DNA of 64,000 bases, taken from NCBI RefSeq assembly GCF_030403745.1, contig NZ_JAQMWP010000009.1, forward strand, positions 434,001-498,000. Reading direction: 5' to 3'. Under the pieces are notes generated by a model. The model had not been told where the DNA came from, did no database searches, and saw only the letters and a program-made list of their open reading frames with translations. Position 1 is the stretch's first letter, and each line of letters begins with the position of its first letter. Positions 35,631 to 48,100 of this stretch are shown here, one piece after another. This DNA comes from Streptomyces sp. S.PB5 (lineage in GTDB: Bacteria > Actinomycetota > Actinomycetes > Streptomycetales > Streptomycetaceae). Both the position numbers and the translations under genes were made by a program.

Positions 35631-36530
35631 CTAGAGCCACCCGGCGAACTCCAGCAGCAACTCCGCGTCCTGAAGGCGCCCGACCCGCCGCGCCCGGACC
35701 CCCGACTCCACGGCCCGGAAGAGCGTCCATCCCCGCAGCCGCTCCTGATCCACGTCCAGCGATTCGGCGAGCCTCTTCACCCGCCGTCGAGTGATCGCCG
35801 CCCCCGACGGCTGAGCGATCAGATCCTCGACCCGGTCCCGGACCAGTCGAGCCAGATCGAACGCGCACTCACCCACCACCGGATCCGGCCCCACGGCCAG
35901 CCACGGCACCCGCTCCCCGGCCAGCACCTTGCTCTGCCGGAACGTCCCGTGCAGCAACCGGGACTCCGGCGGCGAGGCCAGCAGCTCCGAGCGGGCGGCG
36001 AGCGCCGCATCGACCAGTGGCCCCAGCTCGGCGGAGCCGCTCGCCGTGGCCCGCATGGCCTCGGCCTGGCGGCCCGTCCGCTCGGCGACGGTCTCGAAGC
36101 CATGATCACCAGGCGGCTCCACCCACAGCCGCCGCAACGTCCCGGCGGCCTCCAGCAGCGCCTTCGGCTCCGGCAACGACCGCACGGAGACATCGGGATG
36201 CAGCCGCTCGAGCAGCAGCACCCCCTCCCCGGCAGCGGCCGGCTCCAGGAGCTGCACTGCCCCCGAGCCACCCCAGTGCGCGAGCGCCGCCCGCTCCGCC
36301 TCCGGCCGGAACCGAGGAGGCGCCAGCTTCAGCACCGCAGGCGTGCCGTCGGCACGGCGGACCAGGACGACGAGGCTGCTCCGGCCCCCCGGAACCTGCA
36401 CCCGCTCCACGGTCAACTCGCGCAGCGCGACCGCCTGTCGAGCCGCCTCGGGCAGCTTCTCCAGCCAGTCGTCACCGGGTGCCGTCTCACCGAGCGCCCT
36501 CACCAGACGCGGCGGTGGTTCGAAAGCCAT
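35631..36530 (-). CDS. Aminoglycoside/hydroxyurea-resistance kinase-like protein, catalytic residues missing
   Basis: 299 residues resembling the APH(6)/Hur family of small-molecule kinases (PAVLKLAPP with the ATP-binding Lys, EGVLLLERLHPDVS, LLHGTFRQSKVL, CAFDLARLVRDR). In active members the loop reads HGDLHxxN followed by DPK. Here it is HGT with Thr196 for the catalytic Asp, Lys201 for the metal-binding Asn, and GPD with Gly215 for the metal-binding Asp. All three are lost while the fold and flanks are kept, so it is probably a pseudokinase rather than a resistance enzyme. ATG start with GAAGGGA upstream. Last gene of a four-gene reverse-strand cluster (37632 to 35631). Confidence 0.78.
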   Translation of the reverse strand: MAFEPPPRLVRALGETAPGDDWLEKLPEAARQAVALRELTVERVQVPGGRSSLVVLVRRADGTPAVLKLAPPRFRPEAERAALAHWGGSGAVQLLEPAAAGEGVLLLERLHPDVSVRSLPEPKALLEAAGTLRRLWVEPPGDHGFETVAERTGRQAEAMRATASGSAELGPLVDAALAARSELLASPPESRLLHGTFRQSKVLAGERVPWLAVGPDPVVGECAFDLARLVRDRVEDLIAQPSGAAITRRRVKRLAESLDVDQERLRGWTLFRAVESGVRARRVGRLQDAELLLEFAGWL

Positions 36531-36557
36531 ACGCGAGTCGTTCCCTTCAGATCCCGG

Positions 36558-37028
36558 TTACGCCGTGGGCGACGCCGTCCCCGTCGTCCCGGTCGCCGCC
36601 CGTTCGGCGAGACCAGGGAAGGCTACGCTCTCCCCGCGCCACCGCACCGCCCGCACCGCCGCCTCCCGCAGCGCCTCGGCGCCCAGCGCGCGCCGCCCGT
36701 CCACGGCTGCCCGCACCAGGTCGGAGTACACCCCGGCGACCCGGTCCTCCAGCTCGGCGGCCAGCCGTACGGCCGCGTCGGAGTCCTGCACCGGGAACGG
36801 CAGCGCATACCCGGCGGCCGCGGCCACGGGCTTGCCGCCCAGGTCCCGCACCTCACGGACCAGCGCGTCACGCCGGGCGCGATGGGCGTCGTACGCCGAC
36901 TTCGCCTCGGTGCGCCGCCCCTCCCGGATCACTCCGCCGACGACCCCGTACCCGTACACGGCGGCATGCTCGGCGGCCAGTGCCGCCTGGAGCGCGGTCA
37001 GCTGCCGCTCGTCCTGCTCGTCGCTCAC
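36558..37028 (-). CDS. DUF4439 ferritin-like domain protein
   Basis: 156 residues, mainly helical. The N-terminal ALQAALAAEHAAVYGYGVVGG with a Glu-x2-His pair, and the central SAYDAHRARRDALV, are the DUF4439 ferritin-like signature. Members are four-helix bundles; whether this one binds metal is unknown. The start is GTG at 37028, which overlaps the stop of a 24-codon ORF (GTGA). It is 27 bp from the kinase-like gene downstream. Its neighbours are the lipoprotein upstream and the pseudokinase. Confidence 0.85.
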   Translation of the reverse strand: MSDEQDERQLTALQAALAAEHAAVYGYGVVGGVIREGRRTEAKSAYDAHRARRDALVREVRDLGGKPVAAAAGYALPFPVQDSDAAVRLAAELEDRVAGVYSDLVRAAVDGRRALGAEALREAAVRAVRWRGESVAFPGLAERAATGTTGTASPTA

Positions 37029-37099
37029 TTCACGCCCTCCGCCATCAGGTCCCCACGCGCCGCCGGGACCGGCCCGCGCCCCTTCCGCCCGTCGCTCAT
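37025..37099 (-). CDS. 24-codon ORF bridging two genes
   Basis: ATG at 37099 overlaps the stop of the lipoprotein gene (ATGA) and its own TGA overlaps the GTG start of the DUF4439 gene (GTGA). The peptide is MSDGRKGRGPVPAARGDLMA followed by EGVK. It is rich in Arg, Gly and Pro with no membrane segment. Overlaps at both ends suggest that it carries ribosomes from one gene to the next; a peptide function is not supported. It could instead be untranslated spacer. Confidence 0.4.
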   Translation of the reverse strand: MSDGRKGRGPVPAARGDLMAEGVK

Positions 37100-37632
37100 T
37101 TCGCCGCCTCCGTCAGCAGATACGCGTGCGCGGCCCCGGCGGCCGCCACCGACGCCAGCAGCCGCGCGAGCTCGCCCGGCACCTCCAGCAGCGTCTTCGC
37201 CCGCGCGTCCGCGAGCGACCGCTCGGCGGTGGCGAGCCCGGCGACGGCGTCCTTCTCGCTGCCGGGCACGGCGGAAGGGGCGGGGGAGGCGGGGGAGCCG
37301 GAGGCTGACGGCGACGCCGGGCCGGTGGTGGCCGCCGCGCTCCCCCCGAACGCCTCCACATGCCGCACGGCCTCCGCCCGCAGCGCTCCCAGTCGCTCCG
37401 CGAGCCCCGGATGGGCGGCGATCACGGCGTCGTACCGCTCCACGATCCCCCGGCTGTCCCGCGCCGCACGTGCGCGTGCCCGCTCCACGACCGACGGACT
37501 CCCGCCGGTGCTCTCCTCGGTGTCCTCGGACCCCGAGGAGCATCCCACGAGCAGGGCAGCCCCGGCGGCCGAGGCGAGAAGGGTTCTTCGACGCGGCCCC
37601 GAGGGGGTGCGCGACGGCAGGGAGTACGGCAC
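37096..37632 (-). CDS. Tat-type lipoprotein of unknown function
   Basis: 178 residues. The N-terminus SGPRRRTLLASAAGAALLVGC has a twin-arginine-like motif and a lipobox LVGC, so it is probably exported folded and lipid-anchored. The rest is helical with an Ala/Ser/Pro-rich middle (about 95-125) and no catalytic motif I can name. It resembles part of a ferritin-like/DUF4439 helical bundle in composition, which would fit its neighbour, but that is a guess. The start is GTG at 37632 with GAGGAC upstream. First gene of the cluster running to 35631, divergent from rimP. Confidence 0.72.
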   Translation of the reverse strand: MPYSLPSRTPSGPRRRTLLASAAGAALLVGCSSGSEDTEESTGGSPSVVERARARAARDSRGIVERYDAVIAAHPGLAERLGALRAEAVRHVEAFGGSAAATTGPASPSASGSPASPAPSAVPGSEKDAVAGLATAERSLADARAKTLLEVPGELARLLASVAAAGAAHAYLLTEAAK

Positions 37633-37845
37633 GGCAGTCGTCCTCTGGAGGCTCGTACGAACACACGGGCGGGAGGCGGCCCGCCGGTGATCACGGTACC
37701 CGCGCCCAGGTCCGCAGCCACTCATCGGCACCGTCCACGGCCTTGGTGGACGCACGATGGACGGCAACACCCCCCGTGACCGGATACCCTTTGACCAGAC
37801 ACGCGACCTACCCACAACAGCACACGCGGCCGAGGAGTCACCCGG

Positions 37846-38343
37846 ATGAGCACGACCCAGAGCGAGAGGCTGCGAGAGCTCCTGGAACCGCTCGTCACCG
37901 CCCAGGGCCTGGATCTCGAAGAGATCGCACTGGACTCCGTCGGCCGAAAGCGTGTGCTCCGCGTCGTCGTGGACTCCGACAGCGGCGCCGATCTGGACGC
38001 CGTCGCCGATGTGAGCCGCGCGCTCTCGGCGAAGCTCGACGAGACGGACGCGATGGGCGAGGGCGAGTACACCCTCGAGGTCGGCACCCCGGGCGCGGAG
38101 CGCCCCCTCAAGGAGCACCGGCACTATGCGCGCGCCGTCGACCGGCTGGTGAAGTTCCAGCTGACCGAGGGCGGCGAACTGGTCGCACGGATCCTGGAGG
38201 TCGACGACGACGGTCTCGACGTCGAGGTGCCCGGAGTGAAGGGCCGCAAGGCCACCAGTCGCAGGCTCGCGTTCTCCGAGATCGACAAGGCGCGCGTCCA
38301 GGTCGAGTTCAACCGCAAGGACAAGAAGGAAGAGGAGGCGTAG
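37846..38343 (+). CDS. rimP: Ribosome maturation factor RimP
   Basis: 165 residues. The N-terminal alpha/beta domain has GLDLEEIALDSVGRKRVLRVVVD and VADVSRALSAKLDE, and the core EVGTPGAERPL is diagnostic (EVSSPGxxRPL in other bacteria). The C-terminal SH3-like domain follows. It helps 30S subunit assembly. ATG start with CGAGGAG upstream. First gene of the nusA operon; nusA starts 2 bp after its stop. The C-terminal tail KDKKEEEA is charged. Confidence 0.95.
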   Translation: MSTTQSERLRELLEPLVTAQGLDLEEIALDSVGRKRVLRVVVDSDSGADLDAVADVSRALSAKLDETDAMGEGEYTLEVGTPGAERPLKEHRHYARAVDRLVKFQLTEGGELVARILEVDDDGLDVEVPGVKGRKATSRRLAFSEIDKARVQVEFNRKDKKEEEA

Positions 38344-38345
38344 CC

Positions 38346-39344
38346 GTGGACATCGACATGAGTGCCCTGCGGGGCTTGGTACGGGAGAAGGAGATCTCCT
38401 TCGACCTGTTGGTCGAGGCGATCGAGTCGGCCCTCCTCATCGCCTACCACCGCACCGAGGGAAGCCACCGCCACGCGCGCGTGGTCCTCGACCGGCAGTC
38501 CGGCCATGTGGTCGTGTGGGCGAAGGAAGACCCGGAGGACCTCGAGGAGGGCCAGGAGCCCCGCGAGTTCGACGACACCCCGTCCGACTTCGGCCGTATC
38601 GCCGCCACCACCGCCAAGCAGGTCATCCTGCAGCGGCTGCGCGACGCCGAGGACGACGCCACGCTCGGTGAGTACGCGGGGCGTGAGGGCGACATCGTCA
38701 CCGGTGTCGTGCAGCAGGGCCGCGACCCGAAGAACGTGCTCGTGGACATCGGCAAGCTGGAGGCCATCCTGCCGGTGCAGGAGCAGGTCCCGGGCGAGAC
38801 GTACCAGCACGGGATGCGGCTGCGGTCGTACGTCGTACGAGTGGCGAAGGGTGTCCGCGGCCCGTCCGTGACCCTCTCCCGTACGCATCCCAATCTGGTG
38901 AAGAAGCTCTTCGCGCTGGAGGTGCCGGAGATCGCCGACGGTTCGGTGGAGATCGCCGCCATCGCGCGTGAGGCCGGTCACCGCACGAAGATCGCCGTAC
39001 GGTCCACCCGTTCCGGTCTGAACGCCAAGGGCGCCTGTATCGGCCCGATGGGCGGCCGGGTGCGCAATGTCATGGGTGAGCTGAACGGCGAGAAGATCGA
39101 CATCGTCGACTGGTCGGACGACCCGGCCGAGATGGTGGCGAACGCGCTGTCCCCGGCCCGTGTCTCCAAGGTGGAGGTCGTGGACCTCGCCGCCCGCTCG
39201 GCCCGGGTGACCGTGCCGGACTACCAGCTGTCCCTGGCGATCGGCAAGGAAGGGCAGAACGCCCGCCTCGCCGCCCGTCTGACCGGCTGGCGGATCGACA
39301 TCCGGCCCGACACCGAGCAGGCCGGGGAACCGGCAGGGGAATAG
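38346..39344 (+). CDS. nusA: Transcription termination/antitermination factor NusA
   Basis: 332 residues. The N-terminal RNA-polymerase-binding domain (MSALRGLVREKEISFDLLVEA) is followed by S1 (GDIVTGVVQQGRDPKNVLVDIGKLEAILP), KH1 (AVRSTRSGLNAKGACIGPMGGRVRNV) and KH2 (YQLSLAIGKEGQNARLAARL). As usual outside proteobacteria the acidic C-terminal repeats are absent. It binds paused RNA polymerase and nascent RNA. GTG start at 38346 with GGAGG eight bases upstream inside the end of rimP; ATG at 38358 is an alternative. Confidence 0.96.
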   Translation: MDIDMSALRGLVREKEISFDLLVEAIESALLIAYHRTEGSHRHARVVLDRQSGHVVVWAKEDPEDLEEGQEPREFDDTPSDFGRIAATTAKQVILQRLRDAEDDATLGEYAGREGDIVTGVVQQGRDPKNVLVDIGKLEAILPVQEQVPGETYQHGMRLRSYVVRVAKGVRGPSVTLSRTHPNLVKKLFALEVPEIADGSVEIAAIAREAGHRTKIAVRSTRSGLNAKGACIGPMGGRVRNVMGELNGEKIDIVDWSDDPAEMVANALSPARVSKVEVVDLAARSARVTVPDYQLSLAIGKEGQNARLAARLTGWRIDIRPDTEQAGEPAGE

Positions 39345-39434
39345 ATCCAAGCCGCGCTTGGCTTAGATCACGACAACAACCGTTCGATTCCTGCCCCAAA
39401 GGGGTGAGGTCGGTACGGGGAGGTAGACTTAGCA

Positions 39435-39716
39435 GTGTCTGGCCGGACGCGCGCCCGCGCATGCCCTGAGCGCACCTGTGTGGGGTGCAGGCAGCGAGCG
39501 GCCAAGACCGATCTGCTGCGGACCGTGGCGATCAAGGACGCATGCGTTCCTGATCCACGCGGTACGCTGCCCGGCCGGGGCGCCTATGTGCACCCCGCCC
39601 TGGTCTGTCTCGACCAGGCGGTACGCCGCCGGGCGTTCACGCGGGCGCTTCGCGCCCCGGGAGCGCTCGACGTAAAGGCGTTGCGCCAATACGTCGAGCA
39701 GACAGACAGTTGCTGA
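39435..39716 (+). CDS. ylxR: YlxR family RNA-binding protein
   Basis: 93 residues. The family motif CPERTCVGCRQR and the later PGRGAYVHP are both present (GRGAYxC in many members, with His here). It is a small basic DUF448 protein always found between nusA and infB; in Bacillus-type relatives it acts as a nucleoid or RNA-binding regulator. GTG start at 39435 after GGGGAGGTAG. Confidence 0.92.
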   Translation: MSGRTRARACPERTCVGCRQRAAKTDLLRTVAIKDACVPDPRGTLPGRGAYVHPALVCLDQAVRRRAFTRALRAPGALDVKALRQYVEQTDSC

Positions 39717-39796
39717 GCAGGCAACACCGTAAGAAGCGTCGCGCGGAACCCCCGTGCGGCCCTGGTACCCCGCGAGTTGGAAGTAGGTCGAGATTG

Positions 39797-39829
39797 CGAT
39801 GAGCACTCGATGAGCACGCGATGAGTACG
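39797..39829 (+). repeat. Three 11-bp tandem repeats in the infB leader
   Basis: CGATGAGCACT, CGATGAGCACG and CGATGAGTACG stand head to tail about 50 bp upstream of infB. Each contains an ATG but none opens a useful frame. No function can be assigned. Confidence 0.6.
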
Positions 39830-39879
39830 CCCATGAAGTAGCGACGGTCCGGACGCAACCCGGACCTAAAAGGAGCGAA

Positions 39880-43011
<3,132 letters not shown>

Positions 43012-43025
43012 CCTGACACGCGACT

Positions 43026-43064
43026 GGGGCCGGTCGGCGGAAGTTATTTCCGTCGATCGGCCCC
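43026..43064 (+). terminator. Hairpin after infB
   Basis: 17-bp stem (GGGGCCGGTCGGCGGAA paired with TTCCGTCGATCGGCCCC, two G-T wobbles) with a 5-base loop. It lies 15 bp after the infB stop and may reduce read-through into the DUF503-rbfA-truB genes. Confidence 0.72.
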
Positions 43065-43145
43065 GGCCGTTGCGTGTACGGTTCCTGTATCGGCGTCGAA
43101 GCGTGGCGCCCATACCCCGAACCGGCGGGACATCCGGACACACAC

Positions 43146-43439
43146 ATGTATGTGGGGACTCTGTCCTTCGATCTGCTCCTCGGCGACGTTCACTCGCTGA
43201 AGGAGAAACGCTCTCTCGTCCGTCCGATCGTGGCCGAGCTCCAGCGCAAGTACGCGGTGAGCGTGGCGGAGACGGGCAATCAGGACCTCCATCGCAGGGC
43301 CGAGATCGGGCTGGCGATGGTCTCCGGGGACACGGGACACCTCTCCGACGTACTGGACCGCTGTGAGCGGCTGGTCGCCGGACGGCCCGAGGTGGAACTG
43401 CTCTCGGTTCGACGCAGACTCCACAGCGACGAAGACTGA
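43146..43439 (+). CDS. DUF503 family protein (YlxP-like)
   Basis: 97 residues. MYVGTLSFDLLLGDVHSLKEKRSLVRPIVAEL and VSVAETGNQDLHRRAEIGLAMVSGD are the DUF503 signature; the family is found between infB and rbfA in many bacteria. Function is unknown. The ATG at 43146 is set by the conserved N-terminus. The last codons (SDED) lie in the first unit of a 15-bp tandem repeat that continues past the stop. Confidence 0.9.
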   Translation: MYVGTLSFDLLLGDVHSLKEKRSLVRPIVAELQRKYAVSVAETGNQDLHRRAEIGLAMVSGDTGHLSDVLDRCERLVAGRPEVELLSVRRRLHSDED

Positions 43440-43514
43440 AGCGACGAAGACCGAAGCGACGAAGTCTCAGCACGACGTCTGAGAACGACGTCTTGGCACG
43501 ACGACGTCTTGGCA
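43426..43514 (+). repeat. Tandem repeats spanning the DUF503 stop codon
   Basis: Three 15-bp units (GCGACGAAGACTGAA at 43426, GCGACGAAGACCGAA at 43441, and a diverged one at 43456) are followed by ACGACGTCT-type units to 43514. The stop codon TGA lies in the first unit; the second unit has CGA at that place. Confidence 0.75.
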
Positions 43515-43543
43515 AGAGGCAAGACATTTAAGGAGACGGACCA

Positions 43544-43990
43544 GTGGCCGACAACGCGCGGGCGAAGAGGCTGGCGGACCTCATCCGGGAGGTGGTGGCC
43601 CAGAAGCTGCAGCGCGGGATCAAGGACCCGCGGCTCGGCTCGCACGTCACCATCACGGACACCCGGGTCACGGGTGACCTCCGGGAGGCGACCGTCTTCT
43701 ACACGGTGTACGGGGACGACGAGGAGCGCGCGGCCGCGGCCGCCGGTCTGGAGAGCGCCAAGGGCGTGCTCCGCTCCGCGGTCGGTGCGGCGGCGGGCGT
43801 GAAGTTCACCCCCACCCTCACCTTCGTGGCGGACGCCCTCCCGGACACCGCCCGGACCATCGAGGACCTCCTCGACAAGGCGCGGCAGTCCGACGAGAAG
43901 GTGCGCGAGGTCTCGGCCGGCGCCACCTACGCCGGTGAAGCCGACCCGTACAAGAAGCCGGGCGAGGACGAGGACGACTCCGCCGAATGA
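43544..43990 (+). CDS. rbfA: Ribosome-binding factor A
   Basis: 148 residues, a KH-like fold. ARAKRLADLIREVVAQKLQRGIKDPRLG and VTITDTRVTGDLREATVFYTVYG are the family signature. It binds 16S rRNA during late 30S maturation. The C-terminal tail (PYKKPGEDEDDSAE) is acidic. GTG start at 43544 after AAGGAGACG. The stop overlaps the truB start as ATGA. Confidence 0.95.
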   Translation: MADNARAKRLADLIREVVAQKLQRGIKDPRLGSHVTITDTRVTGDLREATVFYTVYGDDEERAAAAAGLESAKGVLRSAVGAAAGVKFTPTLTFVADALPDTARTIEDLLDKARQSDEKVREVSAGATYAGEADPYKKPGEDEDDSAE

Positions 43991-44892
43991 CCCAGAAGAA
44001 CCGGACGCCCGACGGGCTTGTCATCGTCGACAAGCCGTCGGGCTTCACTTCGCACGACGTGGTCGCCAAGATGCGCGGGATCGCCAAGACCCGCCGCGTC
44101 GGCCACGCCGGCACCCTCGACCCCATGGCGACGGGCGTGCTCGTCCTCGGCGTCGAGAAGGCCACCAAGCTCCTTGGGCATCTCGCCCTCACGGAGAAGG
44201 AGTACCTGGGCACCATCCGCCTGGGCCAGACGACCCTGACCGACGACGCGGAGGGCGAGATCACGGGGTCGGCAGACGCCTCGAAGGTCACCCGAGAGGC
44301 CGTCGACGCCGGGATCGCCAAGCTGACCGGCGACATCATGCAGGTGCCGTCCAAGGTCAGCGCCATCAAGATCGACGGCGTGCGCTCCTACAAGCGGGCG
44401 CGCGAGGGCGAGGAGTTCGAGATCCCGGCCCGCCCGGTGAAGATCTCGTCGTTCGCGGTGTACGACGTCCGGGACGCGGTCGCCGAGGACGGCACGCCGG
44501 TCCTGGACCTGGTCGTCTCGGTGGTCTGCTCGTCGGGCACGTACATCCGGGCGCTCGCCCGCGACCTGGGCGCGGACCTGGGAGTGGGCGGCCATCTGAC
44601 CGCCCTGCGCCGCACCCGCGTGGGCCCGTACAAGCTGGACTCCGCCAAGACCCTGGACGATCTGCAGAAGGACCTGACGGTCATGCCGATCGCCGAGGCC
44701 GCCACGGCCGCGTTCCCGCGCTGGAACGTGGACGCCAAGCGGGCCCGGCTGCTCACCAACGGCGTACGTCTGGAGATGCCCGACGAGTACGCGGGCCGCG
44801 GAGCCGTGGCCGTCTTCGACCCGGAGGGCCGTTTCCTCGCGCTGGTCGAGGAAGAGAAGGGCAAGGCGAAGAGCCTGGCAGTCTTCGGCTGA
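43987..44892 (+). CDS. truB: tRNA pseudouridine-55 synthase
   Basis: 301 residues. The catalytic motif RRVGHAGTLDPMATGVL contains the nucleophilic Asp. Other family stretches are GLVIVDKPSGFTSHDVV, QVPSKVSAIKIDG and CSSGTYIRALARDLG. It converts U55 of tRNA to pseudouridine. Starts by ATGA overlap with rbfA and ends the nusA-truB operon before a strong terminator. Confidence 0.96.
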   Translation: MTQKNRTPDGLVIVDKPSGFTSHDVVAKMRGIAKTRRVGHAGTLDPMATGVLVLGVEKATKLLGHLALTEKEYLGTIRLGQTTLTDDAEGEITGSADASKVTREAVDAGIAKLTGDIMQVPSKVSAIKIDGVRSYKRAREGEEFEIPARPVKISSFAVYDVRDAVAEDGTPVLDLVVSVVCSSGTYIRALARDLGADLGVGGHLTALRRTRVGPYKLDSAKTLDDLQKDLTVMPIAEAATAAFPRWNVDAKRARLLTNGVRLEMPDEYAGRGAVAVFDPEGRFLALVEEEKGKAKSLAVFG

Positions 44893-44920
44893 GGCTGAGG
44901 TGCTTGTCGCAAGGTTCCGC

Positions 44921-44960
44921 CCGTGGAGCGGCGGTCACGGAGTACTCCGCCGCTCCACGG
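44921..44960 (+). terminator. Terminator of the nusA-truB operon
   Basis: A perfect 14-bp stem (CCGTGGAGCGGCGG and complement) with a 12-base loop, 28 bp after the truB stop. The 190 bp between it and the next gene contain no recognised feature other than a probable promoter and a GGGGAGG ribosome site. Confidence 0.82.
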
Positions 44961-45151
44961 TCCCCCCTCGGTTCCCCCACCCCTAGGGTGTATCCAACGT
45001 TCCCCGCCCATTCACCCGACCGGGCAGGCGCTCGGAGTGAACCGGGGGAGCGGAAGGGGGCGCGTTCACCGCGCGATCTGTCCCGCCGATCAACCCATGC
45101 CTAACGTCGAACACGGGCCCATGGACACGGGCACGGCGGGGAGGTTCGACG

Positions 45152-48100
45152 ATGGCGGGACGTGGCCCGCGCGCTGCGGGCGACCGCCGACGCGCGGGTG
45201 AGGACACGACGGCTTCCGACATGGGCGGGCGCTCCGGTGTGCCCGGCGGGGGCGGGCGTTCCGCCGGCTCCGCGACGAGCGCACACACCACGACTTCCGG
45301 CGCCGAGGGGCGAGCGGCGGCTTGGGGTGCGGGGCGGTGGTCCGGGGTTTCCGGTGTGGGGGAGCGTTTCGGGGAGTCGCGGGCGGACGAGTGGGCTGAG
45401 GCTTCCGGCAAGGGGCCCGCGGGTTCCGGTTCAGGGCCTGGCGCTGGTGCTCTCGGACGTGCACCCGATGAAGCCCTCGTCCGCATCCACGACCTCGCCG
45501 GACGACCCCGTGGCACCGGATTCGTCGCCGATCACCACGGCACCGTGATCACCAGCCACGAGGCGGTCGACGGGCTGCCGAGGCTCCTGCTGTACGCCGC
45601 CGAGGACCGTCACTGCGTGGTGACCGCCGACGCGGTGACCGCGCTGCCCGAGCTGAACCTGGCCTTCGTACGCACGGAGGGGCTCGGCGTCGACCCGCTT
45701 CCGGTGACCGTGCGGGAGCGGATCGAGACCGGCGCCTATGTGCGGATCGCCGCCGGGGGCTGGCGCGAGGCGCGGTTGCTCGACACGGCCTCCGTGACGT
45801 ACACGGCGACGGACCGTTTCCATCTTCTCGACGGCGCACTGGAGTTGGCGATCGGCACGGCCGGACAGGACGCGCTGCGGCTCGGCGGCGGGGCGGCCGG
45901 GGGACCGGTCCTCGACGCCGCGACCGGCGCGGTCCTCGGCGTCCTCGGCACCGCGCTGCAGAGCGGCCGCCGCGACGCCGGGTACGCCGTCCCTCTGCTC
46001 CCGGCCCCGGACGGCCCGCTCGCCGACCTCCTCGCCGAGAACGCGGCGACCGTGCCGGCGTACGGCGTCGACCTCAACCTCGCGGGGGTACTGGAGCTGA
46101 CCGCCACCTCGGTGGGCCAGGACGGTCCGCCGGGAGCGCTGGCGGGTTACGTGGGGAAGGCCCCCGCCGGTGCCTTCGGCCCGGTCGAACCGGTCGAACG
46201 GGCCGCCACGACAGCGGAGTTCGAGGCCTTCACCCAGGGCGCGGCGTCCGTCCTCGCGCTCGTCGGCCCGCCAGGCAGCGGCCGTACGACCGAACTTGCA
46301 TCCCTCGCCGCCCGCCGCAACCGGGGTGCACGCCCCGCCCCCACTCTGTGGCTGCGCGGAGCCGATCTGAAGGACGAGGACACCTCCGTCGCGGACGCGG
46401 CACGCCGGGCGCTGGCGAGGGCGGCGAGGATCGTGGCGGCGTCGCGGTCGGTGTACGTCGCCGACCTGGGAGACGTCACCCCCGAGCGGCTTTCCCGACT
46501 CGCGCACGCCGCGGGCCGCCCCCTTCTGCTCCTCCTCGACGGCCCCGAGGAGATGCCGCCCGTCCTGGCCCACCGCGTGGCCGAGTGGACGGAGGGGACG
46601 GCGAGGTGGCTCGGGGAGACGGGGGCGCGGCTGGTGGTGGCGTGCAGGGCGGAGTACTGGGAACGGGCGGGATTCTCAGGTTCGGGTCTTTCAGCCCGTC
46701 CGGGGGTGCCCCCTCCGGGGGAGTTCGAGGACGAGGCCGTTCAGGCCGAAGGGGGGTCTGGGGGCGCAGCCCCCAGGGGTGCGGGGTCGAAGGGGCGGCA
46801 GCCCCTGGAGGACGGGACGGGCAGGGGCGGCGGGGGCGAGACTCCCCTCTGCGTACACCTGGGAGACCTGTACGACGACGAGGCCCGCGAGGCCCGCGCC
46901 CGCTACCGCATCCCCGAACACACCCTCACCGCCACCGACGCAGGCCACCCCCTCACCCTCCGCCTCCTCTCCGAGGTCCGAGCCGCCCTCCCCGACACCG
47001 GCACCGACATCGGCGCCCCCGGCCCCCGCATCGACCGCCACGACGTCTTCGCCGCCCACCTGGACCTGATGTGCCTCCGCATCGCCGTCCGCCTCGCCGC
47101 CGAGAACGGTCTCCGCGGCACGGCCGTACGCCGCCTCGCGGCCAAGGTCTCCGGGCAGGTCCACGAGGCGGCTCGCCGCAGCCTCGGCCCGGGCCAGGGC
47201 GAGCTGGACCGGGAGTCCTTCGAGGCGGTGTTCCCCTGGGGCCAGGCCCCCGCACGGCTCGGCGGCGGCACCGGCTGGGCGTCCGCCGTCCTCACCGAAG
47301 GCCTCCTCGTCCCTGCCGGCAACGGCTACCGCTTCGCCCACGAGGAGCTCGCCGACTGGATCCAGGGCATGCACCTGGACCTGGACGAGGCGTTGCGCGC
47401 CCTGGTCCACCGTCGTACCCCGCACCCCTTGCCGGTGCCGCACCACCGCATCGGCCCGGTCATCCAGTCCCTGCTCCTCCTGGCCCGCCAGCACGGCACC
47501 CCCCGACTGGCCCTCCGCCTGGAGGAGCTGATCCAGGCCCTGGACGCCGACCCGGACTCCTGGTGGGCGGCCCGCCTGCTGACCGAGTCCCTGCGCCGGG
47601 TACCGGACGCGACGCCGTACACGGGCGTGCTGCGCCTGCTGGCGGACCGGGTGGCGGACTGGCGCCGCCGGGAACGGACCCAGTACCCCGCCACGCCCCG
47701 GCCCCAGGACCCCACAGCCCCCCAACCCCAAAGCCACCTCCGACCTCAACCCCAACCCCAGAACCACCCCCAAGACCCCACCCGACCCCGCCCCCTCTCC
47801 ACCGAGTTCACCCCCGACTTCTGGCTGGCCCTCCCCCTGCCTTCCGTGTCCCTCCTCGACCTCTTCCGCCGTCTGGTCCTCGCCGACGGCCCCGCACACG
47901 ACACCGCCCCCCGTTTCCTGGACGCCGCCTCCCGGCTCCTCGCCGCCGATCCCACCGCCGTACAACCTCACCTCACCCGCTGGTTCGACGACGAGCGCCC
48001 GCTCCCCGCCACCCCGCACGCGACGGTCGCCAGGGCCGCGCAGGCGCTGCTGCACACCCACCGTCAGCTGGCGCTCGACGACCTGACCGAGGTGCTGGTC

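Noticed and set aside
35631..36530. Antibiotic-resistance gene call
   Set aside because: Three catalytic or metal-binding residues are missing, so resistance cannot be claimed.
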